From Mesorhizobium sp. Root552 (lineage in GTDB: Bacteria > Pseudomonadota > Alphaproteobacteria > Rhizobiales > Rhizobiaceae): a stretch of DNA of 64,000 nt. Positions 38,563 to 47,126 of the stretch are shown one piece after another (the first letter of the stretch is position 1; each line of letters starts with the position of its first letter). The translations under genes were made by a program, and so were the position numbers. The notes below the pieces were generated by a model. It did not search any database and was not told the origin of the DNA. It saw only the letters and a program-made list of their open reading frames with translations. The stretch covers positions 275,469 through 339,468 of the forward strand of contig NZ_LMFV01000012.1 in assembly GCF_001427285.1 (NCBI RefSeq). Reading direction: 5' to 3'.

Positions 38563-38664
38563 TGCCCTGCATATATCGATACTGCCCCTCACCGCTATAT
38601 GCCCTGAACGGGAGATGGGACCGTCCGCGCCGATTGATCCCACACCCAGCCACCGAAGGCTCTC

Positions 38665-39585
38665 GTGACCGCCGCCCTCATCATCGAACAGCTTCTGAAC
38701 GGCTTGCAGCTCGGCGTCATGCTGTTCCTGATCGCGGCGGGCCTGACGCTGATCTTCGGCGTCATGGGCTTCATCAACCTCGCGCACGGCTCGCTCTACA
38801 TGATCGGCGCTTTCGCCTGCGCTGCGATCGCGGCGGCGACCGGCTCGTTCTGGATCGGCCTTGCCGCAAGTCTCGTTGCGGCAGCCGCGGCGGGTGCGCT
38901 GATGGAGGTTGCGATCGTGCGCCGGCTCTATGAGCGCGACCATCTCGACCAGGTGCTGGCGACCTTCGCGCTGATCCTCATCCTGTCGGAAGGCACGCGC
39001 TGGCTGTTCGGCTCGTTTCCGCTCTATCTCGACATTCCACCGCTGTTGCAGGGCGCGGTGCCGCTGCCGGGCGGTGGCCAGTATCAGCTCTACCGGCTCG
39101 CGATCATCGGCGTCGGCATCCTCGTCGCAATTGGCCTCTATCTTCTGATCTCGCGCACGCGGCTCGGCATGCGCATCCGCGCCGGCGAGACCGACCGCGA
39201 GATGATCGCGGCGCTCGGTGTCGATATCCGTACGCTCTATACGGTGGTGTTTGCACTGGGCGCCGCCCTTGCCGGTCTTGCCGGCGCCATGGTCGGCGCG
39301 CTGCAGTCGGTGCAGGTCGGCATGGGCGAGCCGGCGCTGATCCTTGCCTTCGTCGTCATCGTCATCGGCGGCATCGGTTCGATCAAGGGCGCTCTTGTCG
39401 GCGCGATCCTCGTCGGCGTCGTCGATACGATGGGCCGTTTCCTCTTGCCCAAGCTGGTGGCGCTGGCGCTGCCCGCCTCGCAGGCCACCATGGTAGGAGC
39501 CGCACTTGCCTCGATGCTGATCTATGTCGTGATGGCGCTGATCCTGGCATTCCGCCCGCGCGGCCTGTTCGCAGGGCAAGGCTGA
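38665..39585 (+). CDS. Branched-chain-type ABC transporter permease (LivH-like), GTG start
   Basis: The 306-residue membrane protein has about eight helices. It begins TAALIIEQLLNGLQLGVMLFLIAAGL and contains the family motif FGVMGFINLAHGSLYMIGAF plus VIVIGGIGSIKGALVGAILVG. The start is GTG at 38665. It overlaps the next permease gene by one base. It pairs with the LivM-like protein for import of the bound substrate. Confidence 0.93.
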   Translation: MTAALIIEQLLNGLQLGVMLFLIAAGLTLIFGVMGFINLAHGSLYMIGAFACAAIAAATGSFWIGLAASLVAAAAAGALMEVAIVRRLYERDHLDQVLATFALILILSEGTRWLFGSFPLYLDIPPLLQGAVPLPGGGQYQLYRLAIIGVGILVAIGLYLLISRTRLGMRIRAGETDREMIAALGVDIRTLYTVVFALGAALAGLAGAMVGALQSVQVGMGEPALILAFVVIVIGGIGSIKGALVGAILVGVVDTMGRFLLPKLVALALPASQATMVGAALASMLIYVVMALILAFRPRGLFAGQG

Positions 39586-40565
39586 TGGCGGCGCTGTCGC
39601 GGGAAACGATTGCCAACGGCGTGCTCGCGCTGCTCTTGCTGGTAGTGCCGCTGCTTGCCGCTGCATCGGGCGAGACCTTTTACATCACGCTTGCCACCCG
39701 CATCGTTATTCTTGCGCTGGCGGCGCTTGGCCTCAATATCGCGCTCGGCCTCGGCGGACTGGTGTCGTTCGGCCACGCCGCCTTCTTCGGCCTTGGCGGC
39801 TATGTCGCCGGCATTCTTGCCACGCATGCCTTCAACGGCGAGGCTTTGCTGTTCGGCCTGCCGGCCACCACTTCAATGCCGGTGATCTGGCTGGTGGCTG
39901 TCCTGCTGTGCGGTCTCGTCGCACTGCCGATCGGGGCGATATCCTTACGCACCTCTGGCGTCTATTTCATCATGATCACGCTCGCCTTCGCGCAGATGAT
40001 CTACTACTTCGCCGTGTCATGGCCGGACTACGGCGGCGAAGACGGGCTGTCGCTTTATGTGCGCAACACCTTTCCCGGCGTGAACACGGCGCAGCCACTG
40101 CCCTATTTCCTCATCTGCCTCGCCGTGCTTGCTGCGGCGGCCTGCCTGTTCTGGCTGCTGCGCGGTTCGCGCTTCGGTGCGGCGCTGGAGGCTGCCCGGC
40201 AAAACACCACCCGGCTCTCTGCCGTCGGCATCGCGCCGTTCAGGATCAAGCTCGTCGCCTTCGTCATCTCGGCGATGGTGACCGGTCTTGCCGGGGCGCT
40301 GTTTGCCGACCTCAATCGCTTCGTCAGCCCATCGATGCTGTCATGGCAGATGTCGGGCGAACTGATCGTGCTGATCATCCTCGGCGGTAAGGGCCGGCTG
40401 TTCGGGCCGATTGCGGGTGCGATGGTCTATGTGCTGTTCGAATATGCGCTGGGCGGCATCACCGAGCGATGGCAGTTCTTCCTCGGCCTCGTGCTTCTCG
40501 GCGTCGTTTTGTTTGCGCGCGGCGGCCTGCTCGGCCTTGTCGCGGGGAGGGCGCGGCATGGCTGA
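39585..40565 (+). CDS. Branched-chain-type ABC transporter permease (LivM-like)
   Basis: The 326-residue permease shows the family blocks ALGLNIALGLGGLVSFGHAAFFGLGGYVAGIL and SWQMSGELIVLIILGGKGRLFGPIAGAM. Ten or so hydrophobic segments are visible. It overlaps livH by one base and livG by eight, so the transporter genes are tightly coupled. Confidence 0.93.
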   Translation: MAALSRETIANGVLALLLLVVPLLAAASGETFYITLATRIVILALAALGLNIALGLGGLVSFGHAAFFGLGGYVAGILATHAFNGEALLFGLPATTSMPVIWLVAVLLCGLVALPIGAISLRTSGVYFIMITLAFAQMIYYFAVSWPDYGGEDGLSLYVRNTFPGVNTAQPLPYFLICLAVLAAAACLFWLLRGSRFGAALEAARQNTTRLSAVGIAPFRIKLVAFVISAMVTGLAGALFADLNRFVSPSMLSWQMSGELIVLIILGGKGRLFGPIAGAMVYVLFEYALGGITERWQFFLGLVLLGVVLFARGGLLGLVAGRARHG

Positions 40566-41307
40566 GGCGATCCTTCAACTCACCGACCTCCGCAAGAATT
40601 TCGGTGCGCTGAAGGCGACCGATGGCGTCAGCCTCGACCTGCGCGCCGGCGAAATCCACGCGCTGATCGGCCCGAACGGGGCCGGCAAAAGCACGCTGAT
40701 CCACCAGATTTCAGGTTCGCTGACACCCGACGGCGGCTCGATCCGCTTTCTTGGGCAAGACATGGCCGGGCTCGACATGGCGGTGCGGGCGCGGCGCGGG
40801 CTTGGCCGCAGCTTCCAGATATCGTCGCTGGCGCCTGAATTCACTGCGCTGCGCAATGTCATGCTGGCGGTACAGGCAAGGCAGGGGTCGAGCTTCCGCT
40901 TCTTCCGGTCGGTCGGAAGCGACAAGAGCCTGACCGATCCGGCGATGGCGATGCTGGCGAGAGTGGGTCTGGAAAACAGGGCGAGTGTGCCCGCTGCCGA
41001 ACTGTCTCATGGCGAGCGCCGCCAGCTCGAAGTGGCGATTGCCCTGGCGCTTGGACCAAAAGCCTTTCTGCTTGATGAGCCGATGGCGGGGCTCGGCCCC
41101 GACGGATCGAAGAAGCTGACTGGCTTCCTCGATGCGCTTCGCCATGAAGCACCGATCCTTTTGGTCGAACACGACATGGATGCGGTGTTCGCACTGGCCG
41201 ACCGCATCTCCGTGCTGGTCTATGGCCGTGTCATCGCCACCGGAACCGTCGACGAAATCCGCGCCAACCCGGAAGTGCGCCGGGCCTATCTGGGAGACAC
41301 GGCATGA
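40558..41307 (+). CDS. Branched-chain-type ABC transporter ATP-binding protein (LivG-like)
   Basis: The 249-residue ATPase has Walker A GPNGAGKS, signature AELSHGERRQLEVA and Walker B AFLLDEPMAGLGPDG followed by the switch histidine in LLVEHDMDAVF. The start MAEAILQLTD at 40558 is supported by the family N-terminus. It overlaps livF by four bases. Confidence 0.93.
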   Translation: MAEAILQLTDLRKNFGALKATDGVSLDLRAGEIHALIGPNGAGKSTLIHQISGSLTPDGGSIRFLGQDMAGLDMAVRARRGLGRSFQISSLAPEFTALRNVMLAVQARQGSSFRFFRSVGSDKSLTDPAMAMLARVGLENRASVPAAELSHGERRQLEVAIALALGPKAFLLDEPMAGLGPDGSKKLTGFLDALRHEAPILLVEHDMDAVFALADRISVLVYGRVIATGTVDEIRANPEVRRAYLGDTA

Positions 41308-41990
41308 GCCTGCTGTCGCTCAAAGGCGTCGAGTCGTTCTACGGGGCATCGCAGGCGCTGTTCGGCGTCGACCTGTCGGTCGAGGACGGCGAGGTGGTGG
41401 CGCTGATGGGCCGCAACGGCATGGGCAAGACGACAACGATCAGCTCGATCCTCGGCATGGTCAAGCCGCGCGGCGGCTCGATCAATTTTGCCGGCAAGGA
41501 AATCGTGGGACAGCAACCGCATCGCATCGCCCAGCAGGGGATCGGGCTTGTGCCTGAAGGCCGCCGCTGCTTTCCGAACCTGACGGTCGAGGAGAATTTG
41601 CTAGTCGCGGCACGCGGCAGCGACTGGACGCTGGCACGGGTGACCGAGCTGTTCCCCCGCCTCGGCGAGCGGCTTGGCCAGTATGCCAATACGCTGTCGG
41701 GCGGCGAGCAGCAGATGCTTGCCATCGGCCGCGCGCTGATGACCAATCCGCGCCTGCTGATCCTCGACGAGGCGACCGAAGGGCTGGCGCCGGTGATCCG
41801 GCAGGACATCTGGGCTGCGCTGCGCAAGCTCAAAGCCGCCGGCCAGTCGATCCTCGTCGTAGACAAGACGCTCTCGGAGCTTTTGCCGGTCGCCGACCGC
41901 TGCTTCGTGCTGGAAAAAGGCGTCACCGTCTTCGAGGGCAAGCCCGACGCGCTCACGGCGGAACTTCAGGACCGCTATCTGGGGGTTTGA
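41304..41990 (+). CDS. Branched-chain-type ABC transporter ATP-binding protein (LivF-like)
   Basis: The 228-residue ATPase has Walker A GRNGMGKT, signature NTLSGGEQQMLAIGRAL and Walker B LLILDEATEGLAP. The switch position reads LVVDKTLSEL, with lysine where most family members have histidine, as seen in some LivF relatives. It is the last gene of the five-gene transporter operon. Confidence 0.92.
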   Translation: MSLLSLKGVESFYGASQALFGVDLSVEDGEVVALMGRNGMGKTTTISSILGMVKPRGGSINFAGKEIVGQQPHRIAQQGIGLVPEGRRCFPNLTVEENLLVAARGSDWTLARVTELFPRLGERLGQYANTLSGGEQQMLAIGRALMTNPRLLILDEATEGLAPVIRQDIWAALRKLKAAGQSILVVDKTLSELLPVADRCFVLEKGVTVFEGKPDALTAELQDRYLGV

Positions 41991-41998
41991 TGCAGCTT

Positions 41999-42111
41999 GC
42001 CCCTCATCCGCCTGCCGGCACCTTCTCCCCGCAGGCGCGGAGAAGGGCGAAGCTCCAACGTTGCAGCCCCCTCTCCCAGTCCTTCACGGGGAGAGGGTAA
42101 GGGTGAGGGGC
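41999..42111. repeat. Compound intergenic palindromic repeat between livF and kynU
   Basis: Nested inverted repeats are visible: CCTTCTCC/GGAGAAGG in the first half and CCCTCTCCC/GGGAGAGGG (42069-42077 and 42089-42097) in the second. Outer CCCCTCA/TGAGGGG arms enclose them. It sits between convergent genes, so it may act as a two-way terminator. It shares CCTTCTCC with the repeat at 38536-38562. Confidence 0.6.
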
Positions 42112-42121
42112 TATGTTCGGC

Positions 42122-43375
42122 TCACGTCACCGCCGACCTGACGGCAAAGCGGGGGTTCTTCCACGCGCTGTTGTCGAGGATGTCCTTGAGAACCTCGACT
42201 GCATTCCAGACATCGCGATAGCTGGTGTAGAGCGGCGTGAAGCCGAAGCGCATGATGGATGGAGCGCGGAAGTCGCCGATGACGCCGCGTTCGATCAGCG
42301 CCTGCATGATCTCATAGGCGTTGGCATGGGAGAAGGCGACCTGGCTGCCGCGTCGTTCGCTATCGCGCGTGGTTTCGAGCACCACGCCATGCTTGCCACA
42401 TCGGGCCTCGACCAGTTCGATGAACAGGTCGGTGAGCGCAATGCTCTTCTTGCGCAGCGCCTGCATGTCGACATCGTCCCAGATGTCGAGCGCGCCCTTG
42501 AGAGCCCGCAACGACAGCATCGGCTGGGTGCCGCACTGGAAGCGGCGAATGCCCTCGCCACCGGCGAAGCTGTGTTCCATTGCGAAGGGGCGGGCATGCG
42601 CCCACCAGCCGCTCAGAGGCTGGACGATGCCGCCATGATGCTTGTGCGCGGCATAGATGAAGGCCTGCGAGCCCGGACCGCCATTCAGGTATTTGTAGGT
42701 GCAGCCGACAGCGAAGTCGGCCTCGGCTCCGTCGAGATCGACAGGAAGAGCGCCGGCGCTGTGGCACAGGTCCCAGATTACCAGCGCGCCGGCGGCGTGG
42801 ATCTTGCTGGTCAGGGCTGCCATGTCGCGCAGCGCGCCGGTCTTGTAGTTGACGTGGTTGACCAGCACGACCGCCGTCTTGTCGTCGATCAGGTCTTCGA
42901 GGTTTGCCGCGTCAATGCCTTCCAGTCTGAGCGACGTGCCCGGATGGGTCGAAGCGACGCCCTCGGCCATGTAGAGGTCGGTCGGGAAACTGCCGCCTTC
43001 GGCGACGATGACATTACGGTCCGGGCGAAGCGCAAGGGCTGCGTGCAGGGCCTTGTAGATGTTAATCGAGGTGGTGTCCGCCACCACCGTCTGGCCCTTC
43101 GCGGCACCGACCAGCCGGCCGATGCGGTCGCCGAGTTCCAGAGGCAGGTTGAACCAGCCGGCGGTGTTCCAGCTACGGATGAGGCCGTTGGCCCATTCTT
43201 CCTTCGCCGCTTTTTCCAGTTCGGCAAAGACGGCGGGTGAGGCCGGTCCCAGTGAATTGCCGTCGAGATAGATGACGCCCTCGGGCAGGATGAAGCGGCT
43301 GCGGAAAGCGCGCAGCGGGTCGGCGGCATCCATGTTCTCGATGGCTGCGAGGTCTTTGGTCTTAGACATTGTCAT
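42122..43375 (-). CDS. kynU: Kynureninase
   Basis: The 417-residue PLP enzyme begins with IYLDGNSLGPASPAVFAELEK. The PLP lysine lies in VGCTYKYLNGGPGSQAF, and the closing block IMRFGFTPLYTSYRDVWNAV is conserved. It cleaves kynurenine to anthranilate and alanine. It is the last gene of an operon with the TrpXYZ-like ABC transporter, starting seven bases after the permease stop. A second ATG at 43369 could also serve. Confidence 0.96.
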   Translation of the reverse strand: MTMSKTKDLAAIENMDAADPLRAFRSRFILPEGVIYLDGNSLGPASPAVFAELEKAAKEEWANGLIRSWNTAGWFNLPLELGDRIGRLVGAAKGQTVVADTTSINIYKALHAALALRPDRNVIVAEGGSFPTDLYMAEGVASTHPGTSLRLEGIDAANLEDLIDDKTAVVLVNHVNYKTGALRDMAALTSKIHAAGALVIWDLCHSAGALPVDLDGAEADFAVGCTYKYLNGGPGSQAFIYAAHKHHGGIVQPLSGWWAHARPFAMEHSFAGGEGIRRFQCGTQPMLSLRALKGALDIWDDVDMQALRKKSIALTDLFIELVEARCGKHGVVLETTRDSERRGSQVAFSHANAYEIMQALIERGVIGDFRAPSIMRFGFTPLYTSYRDVWNAVEVLKDILDNSAWKNPRFAVRSAVT

Positions 43376-43381
43376 CAGTGC

Positions 43382-44305
43382 CTATTCGCGGAACGTTTCC
43401 TTGGCGGCGGCTGGTCCGCGGCTGAGCTTCAGGCTGGGCAGGGCCAGCATGGTCAGCACGAACAGGCCGGTGGCAAGCTTGAGGTCGGGCGGTGGCATGC
43501 CGGCGGCAAGGCAGAGCGAGACAAGCTGGTAGTAGACGATCGCGCCGACGAAAGGCGCAGCCAGCTGGCGCAGCACCGTCTGCTTGCCGGTGATCGCCTC
43601 GCCGATCATCAGGGCGGCAAGGCCGTTGATGAGGATGCCGAGGCCCATGTTGACGTCGGCAAAGCCCTGGCTCTGCACCATCAGCGCGCCGCTGCCGGCC
43701 GAGAACGCGCCGGCAAGGCCGATGCCGCCGATGGTGGCGGCCCAGACGTTGATGCCTTGTGCCTCGGCCATGTCCGGGTTCGAGCCGACGGCGCGGACGG
43801 CTGTGCCCTTTTCAGTCTTGAAGAAGAAATAGAGCAGGGCCAGCACCAGCAGGCTGATCAGGCCGGCGACGACGATCTTGCTGGCGGGGAAGCCAGCCTG
43901 CATGCCGGGCACCCAGTCGAACACGGTCGGATTGCCGAACACCGACAGGTTGGAGCGGCCCATGATGCGCAGATTGACGCTGTAGAGCATCGTCATGATG
44001 AGGATGCCGGCCAAAAGCGAATGGATGCGGAAGCGCAAATGAATGAATGCCGTGCAGCAGCCGGCAAGAAAGCCGGCGAGCAGCGCAACCGCGATGGCAA
44101 CCAGCGGTGAGGCGCCTGCTGCCAACAGCACGCCGCAGACGCAGCCGCCAAGCGGGAATGCGCCCTCGCTGGTCAGGTCCGGGAAGCTCAGCATGCGGAA
44201 CGGGATCATGATGCCGAGCACGACGAAGCTCAGGATCAGGCTCTGCGCCAGCGTGACCGGGATCAGCGCGATGAAGCTGGCGAGCGTTGTTTCAAAAAAG
44301 CCCAT
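43382..44305 (-). CDS. TrpY-like ABC transporter permease
   Basis: The 307-residue permease has eight or nine hydrophobic segments. Blocks such as RMLSFPDLTSEGAFPLGG and TVRAVGSNPDMAEAQGINV match the COG4120 permease family that works with the COG2984 binding protein and COG1101 ATPase. Streptococcal relatives (TrpXYZ) transport tryptophan. It sits six bases after the ATPase and seven before kynU, so a tryptophan or kynurenine substrate is likely. Confidence 0.88.
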   Translation of the reverse strand: MGFFETTLASFIALIPVTLAQSLILSFVVLGIMIPFRMLSFPDLTSEGAFPLGGCVCGVLLAAGASPLVAIAVALLAGFLAGCCTAFIHLRFRIHSLLAGILIMTMLYSVNLRIMGRSNLSVFGNPTVFDWVPGMQAGFPASKIVVAGLISLLVLALLYFFFKTEKGTAVRAVGSNPDMAEAQGINVWAATIGGIGLAGAFSAGSGALMVQSQGFADVNMGLGILINGLAALMIGEAITGKQTVLRQLAAPFVGAIVYYQLVSLCLAAGMPPPDLKLATGLFVLTMLALPSLKLSRGPAAAKETFRE

Positions 44306-44310
44306 TGTGG

Positions 44311-45090
44311 TCAGCTCGCCAGAAGCATGCGGTCGGTCTTGACCGAGAAATGGCCGATCAGGTCGGTCACGGTGACGTTCGCCTTTTCCTCGCCGGCGAT
44401 CTCGAGGCGCATCTTGCCGGCGTCCAGCATGATGACGCGGTCACCGAAATCGACCGCATGCTGCATGTTGTGGGTGACCATCAGCGTGGTCAGCTTGAGC
44501 GCCTCGACGGTGCGGATGGTGGCCTGCATGACGATGTCGGCAGTGCGCGGATCGAGTGCCGCGGTGTGCTCGTCGAGCAGAAGCAGTTCGGGTGAGCCGC
44601 CGACCGCCATGATCAGCGACAGCGACTGCCGCTGGCCGCCGGACAGCAATTCCACCTTGGTGTTGAGGCGGTTTTCCAGGCCCAACCCAAGCACGGCCAG
44701 CCGCTCCTTGTAGGAGGCCAGCCGGGCGGCGTTCAGCCCCGGCCGTAGGCTGCGCGTTTTGGCCCGCAATTCGGCCAGCAGCATGTTTTCTGCTACCGTC
44801 ATCGAGGCGGCGGTGCCGCGCATCGGGTCCTGGAAGACGCGGGCGAGGCGTGCCGCGCGTTTATGGACCGGCATCGGCGTGACATCGTCGTCGTTGATCA
44901 GCACCTTGCCGGAATCGAGCACCAGCGAGCCGGAAATGGCGTTGAGCATGCTCGACTTGCCGGCGCCGTTGGAACCGATGACGACGCCGAATTCGCCGGT
45001 CTTTAGTGAGAGGTTGAGGCCATCGAGCGCGATCTTCTCGTCCGCCTGACCCTTGTAGAAGACCTTGCGGGCCGACTGGATTTCCAGCAT
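44311..45090 (-). CDS. TrpZ-like ABC transporter ATP-binding protein
   Basis: The 259-residue ATPase has Walker A GSNGAGKS, signature VELLSGGQRQSLSLIMA and Walker B LLLLDEHTAALDPRTA. The switch histidine is in LMVTHNMQHAV. It is downstream of the binding-protein gene, separated by a hairpin with a T-run, and is close to the permease. Confidence 0.9.
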   Translation of the reverse strand: MLEIQSARKVFYKGQADEKIALDGLNLSLKTGEFGVVIGSNGAGKSSMLNAISGSLVLDSGKVLINDDDVTPMPVHKRAARLARVFQDPMRGTAASMTVAENMLLAELRAKTRSLRPGLNAARLASYKERLAVLGLGLENRLNTKVELLSGGQRQSLSLIMAVGGSPELLLLDEHTAALDPRTADIVMQATIRTVEALKLTTLMVTHNMQHAVDFGDRVIMLDAGKMRLEIAGEEKANVTVTDLIGHFSVKTDRMLLAS

Positions 45091-45132
45091 CCGCCTTCTC
45101 CACCGTTGTCGCAGGTTTGTGGAATTGCCTTT

Positions 45133-45163
45133 TAAGAAAAAGGCGGCGCTTTGAACGCCGCCT
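45133..45163 (-). terminator. Internal terminator or attenuator between binding protein and ATPase genes
   Basis: On the minus strand AGGCGGCG (45163-45156) pairs with CGCCGCCT (45148-45141), and a T-rich tract follows. Because the operon continues, it probably lowers expression of the ATPase, permease and kynU relative to the binding protein. Confidence 0.65.
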
Positions 45164-45184
45164 CTCCAGATCGATCCTCGCGGC

Positions 45185-46171
45185 TTAGTCCGCGAAGCAG
45201 TTGCAGTTGTCGAAGGATACCGGGATTTCGATGCCGAAATCCTTCGCCACCTTCTTCGAGATCAGCGGCGAATGGTCTTCATAAGCCGGCTTCGAGGGAG
45301 CAAGCGTCTTGGGATCGGCGCCCTTGAGGATCTGGGCGGCGATCTTGCCGGCGTTTTCGCCAACCTGCTCGTAGTTGACGGCGAAGCTTGCCGGTACGAC
45401 GCCGTTGCGGACCGCGCCGTCATCGGAGTTGACGATCGGGATGCCTGCCTGGCGCGCTGCCGCCGAAACCGCCGCGATGGCTGGCTGCAACAGGTTGGAG
45501 GCGGGCGTGTAGATCACGTCTGCCTTGCCGGCAAAGGATGCGATGCGCTGCTGGATGTCGTTGACGTTGTCCACGCCGACGGCCACGACTTCGAAGCCTG
45601 CAGCAGGCGCAAGTTCCTTGATGTTGTCGAGCAGGGCGACGTCGTTGGCTTCGCCTGGATTGTAGGGCACGCCGAGACGCTTGGCATTGGGCAAAAGTTC
45701 ATGGGTGAATTTCAGCACTGCGGACATGTCCTGCAGGTCGCTGGCGCCGGTGATGCCGTCGCCGCCTTCGGTCCACGAGGGAACCAGCTTGGCCGCGACC
45801 GGATCGGTGACGGCGGTGAAGACGATCGGAATGCCGGAGCCGGCGAGCGCCTTCTGGGCAATCTGCGAAACCGGCGTGGTGACGGTGTAGATCAGCTTCG
45901 GCTGTTCGGCCTGCAGCTTGGCGATCATCTGCGGCACCAGCGAAGCATCGAAATTGGTGTGGCTTTCCGAATAGACGACATCGGTGCCTTCGACGAAGCC
46001 ATTGTCAGCCAGCGCCTTCTTGAAGCCGGCGATCGAGGCGTTCAGCTGCGGATGCTCGCCGAAATTGGCGATGCCGATCTTGATCGGGTCTGCGGCGGCG
46101 GTTGCAACGCTTGCGATGAAGGCGCCAGCAAGAACAATCCCGGACAGCCAGCCGGATTTCAACATGCTCAT
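45185..46171 (-). CDS. TrpX-like ABC transporter substrate-binding protein
   Basis: The 328-residue protein has a signal peptide (SGIVLAGAFIASVATAAA-DP) and the COG2984 fold, opening KIGIANFGEHPQLNASIAGFKKAL. The ATG at 46171 has GGAGG six bases upstream, and an earlier in-frame ATG does not. It ends with an unusual CNCFAD. It is the first gene of the operon that ends with kynureninase, and it is divergent from the GntR gene. Confidence 0.88.
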   Translation of the reverse strand: MSMLKSGWLSGIVLAGAFIASVATAAADPIKIGIANFGEHPQLNASIAGFKKALADNGFVEGTDVVYSESHTNFDASLVPQMIAKLQAEQPKLIYTVTTPVSQIAQKALAGSGIPIVFTAVTDPVAAKLVPSWTEGGDGITGASDLQDMSAVLKFTHELLPNAKRLGVPYNPGEANDVALLDNIKELAPAAGFEVVAVGVDNVNDIQQRIASFAGKADVIYTPASNLLQPAIAAVSAAARQAGIPIVNSDDGAVRNGVVPASFAVNYEQVGENAGKIAAQILKGADPKTLAPSKPAYEDHSPLISKKVAKDFGIEIPVSFDNCNCFAD

Positions 46172-46252
46172 AAGTATCCTCCCAAACGACAAGGCACGCC
46201 TGATGGCGCCTCTTGGGGAAGATCATAACCGCTTCCGATGGCTTGTCAAACG

Positions 46253-46321
46253 CATATATATACGATCGATGATTTCGCCTAATCATATATAATTTGGCAG
46301 ATCGGTCGTTTCATATATAAT
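46253..46321. promoter_or_regulatory. Three CATATATA-type repeats between the Trp-like operon and GntR gene
   Basis: TCATATATAAT occurs exactly twice (46283-46293 and 46311-46321), spaced 28 bases apart, and CATATATATACG lies at 46253-46264. The region is AT-rich between divergent genes, so it likely holds both promoters and the regulator's operators. Confidence 0.5.
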
Positions 46322-46349
46322 CGGTTTATCGGAAATCGTGGGTGCGGCC

Positions 46350-47126
46350 ATGCAGGACGAAGGCTCGGCGAGCAAGACGGAAGCGGCCTACCGGTTGTTG
46401 CGACGCGACATCCTCGCAACCCGGCTGAAGCCGGGCGCGCCGCTGAAACTTGGCACGTTGCACGAAGCCTATGGGCTTGGCTGGACGCCCTTGCGCGAAG
46501 CCCTGTCGCGGCTCGAAGCGGAGAAGCTGGTCACCGCCATCAGCAATCGCGGCTTTGCCGTTGCGCCAGTCTCGCAAAAGGAACTGGAAGATCTCGCCCG
46601 CGCCCGCATGGTGGTCGAACTGCCGCTCCTGATCGAGTCCATCGGCAATGGCGATGCGGATTGGGAATCCGCCGTTGTGACCAGCCATTACCGGCTGTCG
46701 CGCTGCAAGATCGCGCCGGACGATCCATCCGATGCAGCTGTCGATGAATGGGACGAGAAGCACACCGCCTTCCATGCGGCGCTGATCAGCGCGGCAAAGT
46801 CGAGCTGGCTCTTGCGTTTCCAGTCGACCATTTCCGATCAGTTGCGGCGCCACCACCGCTTTCTCGGCCTTGCGCCCACGCTGAAAGCGGCGGCGGGCCA
46901 GCAGGACGGCTATGAAAAAGCCATCGCCGCGTTGCGCGAGGCAATGGCGATCGAGCATCACACGGCCTTGATGGAGGCTGCGCTCGACCGCGACATCGAG
47001 CGGGCGAAGGCGCTGATGATCGAGCACATCGGCTATACGCTACATGTCTACATCCACACCGAAGACCAGAATCCGGCGCACAAGGCCGCCGCCACAAAAG
47101 GCGTCAGGAGAGCAGGGGCGGCATGA
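46350..47126 (+). CDS. GntR-family (FadR/FCD type) transcriptional regulator
   Basis: The 258-residue regulator has an N-terminal winged helix (AAYRLLRRDILATRLKPG..LGWTPLREALSRLEAEKL). The C-terminal FCD domain has metal/ligand histidines in EKHTAFHAALISA and IEHHTALMEAALDRD. The start is ATG 46350, and a GTG at 46338 is an alternative. It is divergent from the TrpX-like operon and overlaps the PLP gene by four bases, so it may control both. The ligand is unknown. Confidence 0.88.
   Translation: MQDEGSASKTEAAYRLLRRDILATRLKPGAPLKLGTLHEAYGLGWTPLREALSRLEAEKLVTAISNRGFAVAPVSQKELEDLARARMVVELPLLIESIGNGDADWESAVVTSHYRLSRCKIAPDDPSDAAVDEWDEKHTAFHAALISAAKSSWLLRFQSTISDQLRRHHRFLGLAPTLKAAAGQQDGYEKAIAALREAMAIEHHTALMEAALDRDIERAKALMIEHIGYTLHVYIHTEDQNPAHKAAATKGVRRAGAA

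Noticed and set aside
38452..39666. 404-residue minus-strand frame over the LivH-like gene
   Set aside because: It is Arg/Gln/Asp-rich with no domain and overlaps a clear permease gene and a repeat.
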